NCBI GenBank assembly: GCA_029379385.1
Contig: CM055607.1
Span: 16,182,001-16,246,000, forward strand
DNA length: 64,000 nucleotides
Reading direction: 5' to 3'
Origin: Quillaja saponaria
Taxonomy: Eukaryota > Streptophyta > Magnoliopsida > Fabales > Quillajaceae
How positions within the stretch are numbered: the stretch's first letter is position 1; each line of letters opens with the position of its first letter. Below the pieces are notes generated by a model. The model was not told where the DNA came from and searched no databases. It saw only the letters and a list, made by a program, of their open reading frames with translations. Positions 35,600 to 46,500 of the stretch are shown here, one piece after another. The position numbers and the translations under genes were made by a program.

Positions 35600-37126
35600 A
35601 ATTGCTAAGCCAACAACCATGGAACCTAAAAGTACAATCAACTTTATCAAGAAGGATATTGTTTAGTGGTTGGATCAATTACCTAGGGAAGCTAAAGAAT
35701 AGAAGGCCAAAGCCTTTAAAAGAAATTCCTATTGGAATTTATGGTCTAGCTAATGCAAGCTTTAGGAGGAAATACAAGAAGAATAGGAAGAGGTTCAAGC
35801 ATGTTAAGAAAGGCAATCACCTTTAATCCTTTGCACAAGCCAACATAGGTTAAGCATGCTGATCAAAGTCAAGTCGACCATTATAAATCAAGCGCTTCTT
35901 GAGAGGCAACCCAAGCTCTTTAACTATGCATTTTTTTTTTCTTTTGTCTTTTTTCAATTTGTAGCTTGTTTATAGTACTTTTAATTCAGTTTTCTTGTTT
36001 TTCTTTTATGCACAATAGTGAAGTATTAAAATACAAATAAAACAATTCAAGAAGGCGAAAAACAGTGGGTTGGGCTCCACAACGCCAAGAAATCATCACC
36101 TCAACACTAAAAGGAGAAACTAGATAGTAAGTCTGGACTCACGAAGCCTAAAAGATGGTGCCACAGTGCCTAGCATGCTGCAGTCAGCCTCTTTTGCCCT
36201 TTTTGACCTTGATTAACCTCCTACCAAGCTCGGATGCTATGAATCACAACCAAGGATAAGGATTCATGTTCTTTCCACCTTATTTCAATGACATAGAGTT
36301 TTTCTATCCTTATTTCTTTTTATAATTTAACAATAAGGACAATGTTTGTCTTAAGTTTAGAGGTGGTTTTGAATTGTTTTGTTTGCTTTTGTTGTTTATG
36401 CTTGTATCTGCTTTAGGTTAGTTAGTCAAGATGTTATTATGCTTTTATGATAAAATTTCCTTATCCTAAAATAATATTTTAGCTTTCATGTTTTCTTGAC
36501 ATTCATGTTAAATTCTTGAGTTAGTAGCATTGTAGGATGTGATTTCCAATACATACCATGCACTTGATATTTTTCTTGGGATTGTGTTGCCTATTAAGAG
36601 ACTGTTTATGTTTAGAAAGTTCATATTTAATTAGGAACCTTATAATTTGTTTGATTCTCTATTGAGGTGAAATCCTAAACAAAACTAAGTTAAGAAAATG
36701 ATTTAGGTCATCTTTGAACCGTTAGAGCTTTCAAGCCAAACTTAATATATTGTATCCCTAGTATACCACTTTTATGCCTAAGTGACATTTTCTTATTTAA
36801 CCTTATTAATTTTTTGCCTAGCTCTTATTTACTTTTCTTGTACACCCTTCACTTTTAAGCATGTCAGTTTTTTCAGGAAGATTACAGAGTTATATGATGA
36901 ATAATATGTGAAAGGGATGGAATTAAAGAATTATATTTATGCTCCATGTTCACCCCATTCTTCATTCTTGAAGAATGGAGCTGTTAAGAAGGAAAATTGT
37001 GCTAAAGTATCAAGGAAGTTTTATACCTTATGCTATTTCTTGTAACATGTAGGACAATGTTAATCTTTAGTTAGGGGATATGAGACTTCCAAATTATGTG
37101 ATCAAAGTTCTTCCAAATTTTGATGG

Positions 37127-37163
<37 letters not shown>

Positions 37164-37706
37164 AAGGGGGTAGCAAAAAATGATGAAAAAATATGTGAAT
37201 ATGTGGTAGACAAAAGAAAAGTGAAAGGCAATTATGGGAGTATTACTTGGAATGTGAAGGGAGTTATACCAAAGCTCATAGAATAAATAATGCACTTAGA
37301 GTGGTTTAAACCTCATTGAATATCCTCTATCATACCATTACCGTAGCATACATTGCAAGCTTTATAAAGACCTCTTGATTCTTGACTTAGTGGTAGTCTA
37401 TATTAGTAGAAAGAGATGACAAGTAACCCTATGGGTTTGAGTGCTAAGCTCTACTTTTCATAGACATAAACTTATCTGGATTGTATTAAAAGTCTTTGTA
37501 CAAAAAGATTGCATACACTTGCAGAAAATCCATTAAAGATTGAAATTTGTGCTTGAATTGAATTATGAATTTGGATGCTACTTATGGTTTACCTTAAGTC
37601 AATAGTTTTAAGAAAATATATAGGATACTTTGAAAATCATACATTAGTGTGATTCATCTCTAGCTTATCATTTTCTTTTGTGTTTGGTTTACTCACTTTC
37701 ACTTTT
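35600..37706. other. Non-coding interior of the Athila-like element
   Basis: Directly after the protease comes caagcgcttcttgagaggca (about 35,888), a sequence type usually found far downstream of integrase in Athila elements. RT to integrase therefore appears to have been deleted between about 35,530 and 35,860. The rest is AT-rich with no domain. An A-run of 35 lies at 37,127-37,161. Confidence 0.55.
37127..37161. repeat. Run of 35 A
   Basis: Homopolymer in the 3' non-coding part of the Athila-like element. The open frames on both strands across it are artefacts. Confidence 0.9.
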
Positions 37707-38268
37707 TTGGAAGAGAATTCAGAATTCTATGGGACATGCATCACAACATTGAAAAACAAGTGCCACAGTACTCAAAGTTGCGAAATAGCACATGCTGCAA
37801 GAGCAGTGGGCACCTAGGTGCCCAAATGTTGTAGTCATAGCGCCCAAGCTAAGGCCTATGCTCCTAATATGCTGCAAGCTTCTAATTTTTGTCTATTTGC
37901 ACTCCCAGTTCAGTGCTGCTAGCACCAAAATGTTAGTGCCACAACACTGACCCGATTTCTAATCTAAATTGAACTCAAATTGAAGGTTTTAATGCCTATA
38001 AAAGAGGGGATTCAAAGAACACAAGTTTACTAAAAAATTCTAGAGATTTAAAGGCTATTAAGAGTGCTAAGAAACAAGAGGAGCAAGGATAATTGAAGAT
38101 TGGAGACTAACTTGATTTTCTCTTATTCAACCTTTTTTTTACTTTTCTAGTATTGATTTAATGTTTTACTTAATTGAATCATATTTACTCTAAGTAGCTT
38201 GGAGTAGTTTACTTTCTAGGATTGCAATGGAACTCAACATATAACTTGGATTTATTTTATTTATTAAT
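37707..38268 (+). repeat. 3' LTR of the Athila-like element, truncated
   Basis: Matches the first part of the 5' LTR, then similarity stops at about 38,268, where outer-element sequence resumes. About half of the LTR is missing. Confidence 0.65.
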
Positions 38269-38336
38269 TCTATGGAAAACCTCATTCTGAATTCCCATCA
38301 TAACCCTCTTGCAGCCAAAAGTGAGCCATGTCATCC

Positions 38337-38615
38337 TCAGATGCCTCTCTTGATTAGGAGAACTTGGGCAATGAGGTCCTCATCCGAATTCCAATCCTCG
38401 TTCCATTCATGCCTGAAATCTCCATTTTCCTCGCCATTAAAAGCCCTGGAAAACAAACCATCTTCTGGTTGGGGACCCATAAAACCTTTCCATGCTTCAG
38501 AACGTTTAACCGTTTTAGGCTCCCCCTGTTCTGACGATCCATCCATTTCCACTAAGGTTTTTATGGCCTTTAGATCGATTTGGTTAAAAAGAACATACTT
38601 AGAGCTACCTAACAT
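38337..38615 (-). other. Antisense open frame in the 3' part of the Tat-like element
   Basis: A 92-codon frame on the minus strand, opposite to the element's own genes: starts MLGSSKYVLFNQIDLKAIKT, has a Gly/Pro/Lys-rich middle and an acidic end (EWNEDWNSDEDLIAQV). Tat-group elements of several plants carry antisense ORFs in this position, so it may be a remnant of one. I do not recognise a domain. The overlapping frames 38,354-38,542 and 38,272-38,649 are shadows. Confidence 0.4.
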
Positions 38616-39184
38616 AATGAAAGGAAAGATGAAAATAACTCAAATTTAAGAGTTTGTACCTAAAAGAAGTATGATAAAAGTGAAAATGGATTGGGTTCTC
38701 CTAAGCAACCTAGCTTCAAACTAAAATTTGCAGAGTTTCTCTAAGGACTTGAAAGAAAGGATAAGAAGAAATAAGAGAAAGGATCCTGATATAAATACCC
38801 TAGTTGCACCTTGCAAGACGTGCCCGGTATAGCAACCCTATGTGCCCAACATCCACACTTCCTAAATTAGATCCAAGGGACAATAATTAATGGCCCAACC
38901 TGGAATACGAAAAGACACACATGAGAAAGCGTAAGAAATACCTAGAAATTTTGAGAAACCTAAGGTAGATATAAGAGGAAAAGCCAACTGCGAAAATGAA
39001 GCGAACTCCTGAAGGACTCCTAAAGATTGTCCTAACCAAAGAAATAAAAAATGATGCTAACTTCAACATAAAACTAGGTTGGACCTCGATTTCAATGAAA
39101 GAAAAGATTAGTCATCCTCACTCCACTTGGCAGACTTGGTTTTTGAAGGAACTAGTGTTAGTATAGGATTGTACTAACCAATAC

Positions 39185-39525
39185 GTAATGGACACATAAG
39201 CATTTTCTCACTTACCAATAGTCATATAAGGAAGACCATGTGGCACAATGGCAGTGGACAGCTCCCATTATAAATATCCTCTATGAATTCAAGAAAATGT
39301 AAGGACATTGATGATTGACACATTCCTAATCCCCAAATATTTTCTCTATCATTATTAACTTCATCATCAGAAGGACCATTGATAGCTCACCCTGAAACAT
39401 GTTTTCAGCTTCTGTTTGCTGGAACACACCCAGAAGCACGCCAAGGACTTCGCTATCTAGACCTCTAGCTCGGGCCACTGAATCTGTCAAATTGCCACAT
39501 CATTTTGGACAATTTAAACATTAAT
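39185..39525 (+). repeat. 3' LTR of the Tat-like element
   Basis: Counterpart of 27,060-27,364, including ggaacacaccca and a gccacatcat word near its end. Right limit set by alignment to the 5' copy. Confidence 0.65.
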
Positions 39526-40232
39526 AGTTACAAACCAAAAAAGACACCCATGTTGGAATCCATGTGCTCATAATGTGAAAAGTTGAAATTAATGAAAGGC
39601 CTAATATTCAAGATTTAAATTTTTGAACATATTGTACATTGATGGAGTTGTAACGCCCATGACTAACCTCAACTTGAAGGTTGAGTAAATTCATTGAGTT
39701 ATAGGAAAAAAAGAAAAGAAAAAGAAAAAACTCTACTCCTGGAAATTAGGAAAAAAAAAAACTGTAATTGGAAGCATTAATATGGACAAAGAGTTTGTTC
39801 AAATTATAAATATTTCCATGACTAAAGGCTTTTCCTTTTGTCACACATATCCCTGTTGAAGTACTTGAAACACAGACAGATACTTGCCGGTCAGCAACCT
39901 CATAAATGTGCTACGTTGAAGAGTGAAGACTCCTCTTAGTTCTATCTAGTCCTACCTTCCTACACCTTGATTAATGAGCCACACATTTTGCTCTTCTAGG
40001 AGATGTAAATTGCCTAAACACACAAAGGGATGATCAAAATCCTCTGCTGTAATAGAACTGCATTGTCAGATCACGATTCTTAGTTTCTTACTGTCTGACA
40101 CTCTCCAGTTCACTTATATGCTTCTTACTTTATATATTATAATTTTTATATTTATAAGCAGAGCAATTTGATGTCTAAAAATAACAAATTATTAAATAAA
40201 ATATTTTTATAAAGGTTATTTAGGCTCTCTTT
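39526..40232. other. Upstream region of the GRF gene
   Basis: No gene here. Lies between the Tat-like element and the GRF promoter, so the retrotransposon's right edge is only about 0.7 kb from the likely transcription start. Contains an AAAG-rich stretch near 39,706-39,731. Confidence 0.55.
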
Positions 40233-40243
40233 CTATATATATC
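40233..40243 (+). promoter_or_regulatory. Likely TATA box of the GRF gene
   Basis: ctatatatatc followed by a CT-rich leader, about 420 bp before the conserved start codon. Chosen by position; other AT-rich words exist upstream. Confidence 0.5.
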
Positions 40244-40341
40244 TGATCAACCCTCTGTGGGTTGCTTCCTTTTCTCAAGTGCTATTTCCAAAGCAAAACA
40301 CAAAGACAGGAAGTCTGCAGGTTACTATTTCCTCTCTCCAG

Positions 40342-40463
40342 GTAATTAGCTAGTAGCTATCTAGTTGTTTTTCATGTCCTTTTTTCCTCTCGTCTTGTCT
40401 GACTATCTTTTTTCTCTAAGTGCCCTAACCCTTCTCCACTGGCTTTCAAAACAAACTTTGCAG
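40342..40463 (+). other. Possible intron in the GRF 5' leader
   Basis: A donor cag/gtaatt at 40,342 and an acceptor ctttgcag ending at 40,463 would define a 122-bp leader intron. It would remove an upstream in-frame ATG at 40,365. RNA evidence would decide; listed because it bears on the start codon. Confidence 0.3.
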
Positions 40464-40664
40464 GCTTTAGTGTCAGAACCCTCTCTCCCTCAAGGAGAGG
40501 TATCTGCCAAAGAAAATAAAGGAACCACAGGAGCCTCTTGTATGAGCTTGACTCCTGCAAACTTTCTCTCCACTTATACCCCACACACCGAACAAGCTAT
40601 TAAACCAACTAAACCAAAAGCAAACAAACTTAGACCCAATTTCTCTCTCTGTATTTCTCTATCC

Positions 40665-42771
40665 ATGGACTTGCATCTGAAGCAATGGAGAAACCAGCAT
40701 GAGTCAGCGCAGCAACATCCTGCAAAGATACCAAAACTTCTGGTCGAGGCCCATCAACAACTATCTGGAGTTTCTGCTCTCCCTTCGTTTGTATCTGAAC
40801 CCAACAGCAAAATTAGCTCCTTGTCAGCATTTCCTGATTCAACATCAGCCACGACCAGAGTTCCCAGTAAGATTTTATTTTCCTTATTTTCTCAACTACT
40901 GTATGTCACAGAAAATTCAGAAAGTTTGATTCTTGGTTTGTAAGCATCTGATGGGTTGCTGGTCCCACTTTTCAAGCTTATGCTTCCAAACTTATCCTTT
41001 TCTGCTTTTGGTTGTGGACTTGTCAATTAATCAATGTCTTGATTTTTGATCTGCCTTGTAAATTCTGAATGTTATTAGGGATGGGAAGCTATTTCAGCTT
41101 GGCTCAGTGGCAGGAACTTGAGCTGCAGGCTATGATATTCAGGTATATGTTGGCTGGTGCTTCTGTTCCTCCTGATCTCCTTCAGCCAATAAAGAAAAGC
41201 CTTCTCCATTCTCCACCATATATCCTCCATCACCCTCTACAAAATTACCCACATTATCAGCCTGCTTGTAAGTTCTGACCTTATACTCTTTCCTTTATGT
41301 GCTACATGAATATTTCTTGATTCTTTTAATGTATAGGAATCCCATTTCCAAGCTAATTGGTCAAATGTCCTTGGTTCTTTTCATGTTCTTTGTGAAGTTA
41401 TCTTTTAACATTTGTCTCCCATGAGATTTTCTCTGTGTGAATGTATACAGCTTCCTGAACAAATATAGTACTGCTAGATTTGTCAAAGTTGGTATGTTTT
41501 TGCTCAACTAATGAACATATATGACTAGATTTTGAACAATTTTTGCTGCATTAGTGTTACAATCAGGGTACTGGAGCAGAGCTGCCATGGATCCGGAGCC
41601 AGGACGGTGTCGGAGGACTGACGGCAAAAAATGGCGGTGCTCAAGGGACGTGGATGGCTGGACAAAAGTACTGCGAGCGTCATTTGCATCGTGGTAGAAA
41701 CCGTTCAAGAAAGCCTGTGGAACTTCCCACACCATCCACTTCAGGTGGTGGTGGCTCAGCTGCTACTGATGGTGGTGGTGATGGTGGGGCTCTGGGTGCC
41801 ACCACACCCATTTCTTCCCTGCCTATGGCAACTGTATCATTGAAATCTCCTTTTGATCTCCATTTTAATCATAGGTAATCTTTCTATTCTTGTGTTTAAT
41901 GCTACGGAAGAAAAGGTAGCACCAAGCCAATATTAGCAATGGCAATGACAAAACTAGATATGGCAAATAATGTATGAGCTTGATCTTATTTGGTGGGTCA
42001 TCTTGTTTAAATTCTACTTCATTGATGTTCCTTAAGGATGGGCTGTTTTATAATTGAATAATTAATTGGGTAACTCGCTTTTGCATTGGCCCCATGTTAC
42101 CAACTTGGTAGGACCTTTATGAAGGCTTGAGCACAATGTCTCACATCTGGGAAAGAAAGACTTAGGATTCTGAACAAATAAAACCATTTCTTTTGAAATC
42201 AATATAGTTATGCAGTTATGTTGATGTTCTTAAGCTCTATAATTGTTATGGCCCTCATTTAGTTTGTTCCCTGATTATTTTTTGGTGTCCTGTTCTTGTG
42301 CACATCTGTTGCAGTTTCCCCGGGTCAAAAATTGAGAACAATGGCCTTTTTGGATCCCATAGTAATGCCAATGGGGATGTCAGATCTGATGGCCGTATTC
42401 TGCGTCATTTCTTTGACGATTACCCGAGATCAGCTCAAGAACCTGATAATGGCGATAGCAATTCTAGCAGGATGAACTCAGCCACATGCCTCTCCATTTC
42501 AATGCCTGGAAACCCGTCATCGGATGTGTCATTGAAATTGTCCACTGGCAATGAAGAGGATCTGAGTAACAGGAATGGAAATGTGGACATAGAGCAACCA
42601 CAGTTGAATTGGGAAGCAGGGTGGGTTTCAACTAATCCAGTGGCTTCAATGGGAGGACCACTTGCAGAGGCACTAAGATCATCAACCTCTTCATCTCCTA
42701 CCAGCGTTCTACATCAATTGCCACGCTCATCTGTCTCTGAATCTACCAGCTTCATTAGCAATAGCACCTAA
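40665..42771 (+). CDS. GRF3: Growth-regulating factor, GRF3/GRF4 type
   Basis: Plant transcription factor that promotes cell proliferation in leaves and other organs, acting in the nucleus with GIF co-activators. Exons: 40,665-40,866, 41,079-41,267, 41,567-41,874, 42,315-42,771; all introns GT-AG with consistent phase. The start MDLHLKQW matches the GRF3/GRF4 N-terminus. Exon 2 encodes the QLQ domain, exon 3 the WRC domain, and exon 4 a Ser-rich C-terminus with a [11 protein letters not shown] motif, ending in TAA. Predicted length is 384 residues once a one-base insertion at 41,654 is discounted, close to the Arabidopsis members. As read, the insertion truncates the protein inside WRC. miR396 site at 41,702-41,722. 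Converges with the starch branching enzyme gene. Family certain; symbol by similarity to Arabidopsis GRF3/GRF4. Confidence 0.93.
41079..41267 (+). CDS. GRF3: GRF exon 2: QLQ domain
   Basis: Encodes [20 protein letters not shown], then [20 protein letters not shown], the QLQ domain that binds GIF co-activators. The Q-x3-L-x2-Q core (QWQELELQ) is intact. Ends PHYQPA plus one base of the tryptophan codon that is completed in exon 3. Confidence 0.92.
41567..41874 (+). CDS. GRF3: GRF exon 3: WRC domain, with a one-base insertion
   Basis: Begins [20 protein letters not shown], then KWRCSRDV. At 41,654 an extra A shifts the frame. Without it the sequence continues as the expected [20 protein letters not shown], the C3H zinc-binding and nuclear-targeting part of WRC, followed by PVELPTPS. 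Exon length is 308 nt where the phases of the flanking exons demand 307. After the domain comes a Gly-rich linker. Confidence 0.9.
41654..41654 (+). other. Apparent single-base insertion in the WRC domain
   Basis: gtggAtggctgg where GRF genes have codons for V-V-A-G. Removing the A restores the frame for the rest of exon 3 and for exon 4. With it, translation stops 15 codons later at 41,695. Sequence error is the simplest reading. Confidence 0.8.
41702..41722 (+). promoter_or_regulatory. miR396 target site in the GRF mRNA
   Basis: cgttcaagaaagcctgtgg and the next two bases (aa), encoding RSRKPVE at the end of WRC, form the conserved miR396 complementary site of plant GRF genes, with the usual one-base bulge. 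miR396 cleaves the mRNA and restricts GRF activity in older tissue. The match is to the known consensus; repression here is inferred. Confidence 0.92.
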
Positions 42772-43569
42772 ATTTCATTTAGTTGGTGCTTATAATAACG
42801 TTCTTTGCATATGTCTTCGACTAATCTATCAATCATATGGAGTGGCTTCCTATTTGCTTTAAGTAGATTAAGAAAAAAAAAAAAAAAAAAATACGATTTG
42901 CTTGCTTCATTTTCGAGCATGCTGTATCATTATTTCAGATTCCCATATGCCAAGTAGAATTATATTCTTGTACTTGGTCAGAGACAGCTTGCATTTAATT
43001 TCTAATTTTGTACTCAGAAGCACATGTCAAAAGCAGGTCAAAGGAAAATACAAACACGAGTATAAATCATTCCCTTACCACTTGGAGACAATTTAGCAAT
43101 TTGCTCCGATCCAATGTAGAACTAGGATTAAGCACTAAACTGTTTCAAGCAAAAAGAAAATGCTATGGAAAACTGGCAATACCACACCTTACATAATTTT
43201 AAGGAACAAAAGTACTTGGGCCATTGAAGTTTCTGTTTGGGCCCTTTAAAACCTAATTTTATTAGATATAAAATAAAATATAAATACGTAAAGTTTCTTA
43301 CTGACTAATAGAAACTGGCATAAACTCATCCAACAATATAATACATCAGAAACATCTACGAGACGCCAGAGAAATTTCCTATTTCTATTTTGTGCTATCC
43401 ACGTCCATTTATTCTGGCAATACTTGTGATATGGCGAGCGATTTCTGGGGAGGTGAAATTACCAGTTGTGGCAAATATGTCACTGCACATATTACCCAAT
43501 ACACACTCCCAAATCCAGTGGTGCAGCAAATCGCAGTTGTTCTCACTTAAGCAGATGCTTATCGTAGTA
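42772..43569. other. Convergent intergenic region, both 3' UTRs
   Basis: Holds the 3' UTRs of GRF (plus) and the branching enzyme (minus). An A-run at 42,872-42,890 lies about 100 bp after the GRF stop. The open frames 42,902-43,096 and 43,008-43,196 have no family features and are not called. Confidence 0.65.
43408..43413 (-). terminator. Candidate polyadenylation signal of the branching enzyme
   Basis: aataaa on the minus strand about 157 bp beyond the stop codon. Plausible by spacing; plant signals are degenerate, so this is tentative. Confidence 0.4.
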
Positions 43570-46500
43570 TCAGCCTTTCACTGGTTTTACTTCATTCCCC
43601 ACAAGAGCATAAACCACTGCTGTTCTACAAGGTGCATACAATAAAAAGGAAGAAGGCCGGTTATCGTACCACCCATCCTGCATAATTACCCAAGAAACAT
43701 CAAAAAACAATCCAGATATCAGGGGATAATAAAGGGGAAATAATGAGGTATATGTTCAGAGAAGTTGCATACAAAGGTGAAATACTCAGCAGTGTGATCT
43801 AGTCTGTTGAAGCCTTCAAACAAAGGATCATCTGAATCCAAGACAATCTGGAAGAAGGAAAAGAACATACTTCATGGTAAAAAATTAGATATAGGAAATT
43901 CTAACTCAAGATTGCGAGGAGGATCAATTGGTGAAAACGTCAACACAACCAGCTTAGGCCTGCATCGTCATATGAAAAGCAGATCTGCTCTTCATGGCCA
44001 TGAAGACATAAACTTTCCTATAAATTAATGTACATCCATTACTCTTATGATTACACAAATTTGTTAATTGAACATACCTAGAAAACTAGTTTTTTACTTT
44101 TTTAAAGTTGTGCTGATCTTTTCCTACTGTTTGTACAACCTCTTAAGATACATTTAAAGGAGGTGATGAGGAGAAATTTAATAATGATATTGTCCAAAAA
44201 GAAAAAAGTTCAGTAATGATCATGTAAATCCATTCATAATATATAGGTTAAGTTGCACTAACAAAGAAAGACAACTCCACTTGGAGTCAATATCACCATG
44301 TGATGATCTCCTAACTGCAATCTGAATTTGGAGATATTTGATAACATTAAAAGGCATACAAAAGCTTATATTTGTGTAATGCTCATGTGAGTAAGATTTA
44401 AGGAGACTTTCGACAAGTTCACTGCTTGTTATTATTCTTGCATTGAAATACTATCATATAACAATTTGCCTATTACCTATTCTCTTGATATTGTAGAATA
44501 ATACAAGATTGGTACATAAATATACTCAAGAAACAATAATAATAATCAGTGTCTGGATGCATACATAGATGATAATGTCTAGATCCGTGACTAAAATCCA
44601 ACTATTAAAGGACAAAAAGCAACAATGATTAGAACCTTGAAACTCTGTTGAGTAGGGTGATTTTATGGTAGCAGTAACATTTTCATGGTATTTTGAATAG
44701 TAAACGAAGCATTAACAAGGTATGTTCAATCATCGAAGTAAAGAAACTTAAACTATCTGCAGATATTATTCTGATACTTCTGAGGATTGCAAATATGAGA
44801 TGGATGAGTGTGTCGTGAAAATCATTATCGTTACATGGTACCATTACATCCTGCAACATGTTCCACCCCTTCGCATAATAATCAAAGAGATCATACCTTA
44901 TATTTCCCTTGCTTTAAGCAACCCACTCGGTAGTCTGAATAGCTGTTAGTCCAATGGAAATTGAAGACAAAGACAAGGTTTCCCCTTTCAAAAACAATAA
45001 TCCTATCACCTTCATCCTTCCGTGATATATATTGGTGATCAGAAGTCATGAACTGCATCAAAAGTTAAGCACTATTATTTTTTTATTTATTCTTAAAGTA
45101 GTTCTTTCCTCTAAGAAATTCTAGTTTCCAAATACTATGAGGCCTCGGGCATGTCTTCTACACATCACAAAATTAGACACAGTTATGAAATAAAATGTTG
45201 CCAACTAATTTTGATGCTAGGAAACACCAAAAAAAAAAAATAAATAAACAAAGAAAAAACAGAAAGAAAAAAGAAAATGCTTGAAATTGTAGAAACCAAT
45301 AGAGACAAAACGGATAACCAGGATACCACCTAAAGTACTGCACGATATCAGCATAAATTGGACTTACGCTATAGGTTTCTTCCAGATGCTGCATAGCCTG
45401 ATCAAATTCTTGCATCCCACGATATCTTAGATAATCTGCATCCCCCTGGGTAACAAATAAGAGCAGATTATTGATATAACGTTTACCTTGTATGTCCAGT
45501 GGAATAATTGACTTTACATTTCTGCCAAAGATAATGTGAAAACGTGCAAAATACACTGCTTTGGAATGTTAATGTGATTTGGATGAATGCTAAAAACATG
45601 TACTCTAAGAGTGTCAGCAGCAAAATGATGGATTCTTAGGAAGGTTCAGTGAAAAGTATGTGCTTTTAGTTCAAACATACACATTAACTCGTTCACAAAT
45701 ATGATGACAAAGGGTAATTTTGAGGGACCACAAATTAAATTTGTGTATACAATAAAAAAAAAGGTTTTCTCAAAAGATGTGATGACCATTTTAAATAACA
45801 AGCTTCTTAAACTTTGTGCAAAGTCACATGTTAAATGGGATAGAGGGAGTATTGTCTAATGCACCCTCCCCTGCAACTTGAGTAATATTTAATGTCCTTC
45901 CAATTTCTAAATATACATATATAATTTTCCAAAGAAAGTGGCACCTAATTATGTTTATATTATATATAGGTCAGGTTGATAAAAGCTAGATAATTATTAT
46001 AAAAAAGATAGGATGCAAAGAGGACCATGCTTTTGCAATGGACAAACTGAAAGAAAAACTAATATCCATAGTGAAGAAAAATGGAAGTAGATGTCATGAC
46101 TCCACAGATTCTTTGTGCTATAAAGGCTTTCTTAAGGCATACAGATAAGGCAGCTTGGGCCAAACAGACTATATAAATGCAACACGTTACACATATTCCT
46201 TCATAATTTGATAGACTTCAAACTATAGAAAGCATGGGAGGGAATGAATTGTACCAAGGGTTCTGTCCTCACATGCTTCAGGTTCTGAATCTATCTTCAA
46301 ATGACACTAATTGGGTGATTCTACCAACAAGGCAGACTATATGTCATCAAAAAGTTAAACTAAAACTTGCTTATCTACCAGGAAAATAAGGAACCACTCA
46401 AGTACAGGCAGAAGCAGAAGCAGAACGGGCATGATTTAGTTTTTAAAAATCATTTCTCTTTTTCCAATCCTCATTGTCAAAGAAACTCAAAATTTAAATA

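Larger units (their letters stand above)
32036..38268 (+). mobile_element. Nested Athila-like element lacking RT and integrase
   Basis: Related segments at 32,036-32,628 and 37,707-38,268 are LTR copies (shared ttggaagagaattca, ttgcgaaatagca, caagtttacta and ggagcaaggataattgaag). A primer-binding-like site follows at 33,251. The interior holds a broken gag and an Athila-type protease, then about 2.2 kb of non-coding sequence, with no RT, RNase H or integrase. It lies inside the Tat-like element, so it inserted later. Lineage is inferred from the gag/protease type and the long LTR. Confidence 0.75.
27060..39525 (+). mobile_element. Ty3/gypsy element, Tat-like, with nested insertion
   Basis: Related LTR-like segments lie at about 27,060-27,364 and 39,185-39,525. 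Both contain catata(t/a)ggaaga, acaactcccactataaat-like, ggaacacac and gccacatcat words in the same order. Between them, on the plus strand, are gag with a zinc knuckle, a retroviral-type protease, and broken RT, RNase H and integrase to about 31,900. Another element interrupts it at 32,036-38,268. The protein pieces resemble the Tat group. The LTRs have diverged clearly, so the insertion is old. Confidence 0.78.

Noticed and set aside
38272..38649. 125-codon plus-strand frame
   Set aside because: Overlaps the better-formed minus-strand frame; no retroelement or host domain seen. Neither is certain.
40699..40929. 76-codon frame overlapping GRF exon 1
   Set aside because: Different frame from the conserved GRF N-terminus; shadow.
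43390..43644. 84-codon plus-strand frame
   Set aside because: Antisense to the last SBE2 exon and 3' UTR.
45173..45556. 127-codon minus-strand frame
   Set aside because: This is SBE2 exon 19 extended into both introns; only 45,368-45,445 is coding.
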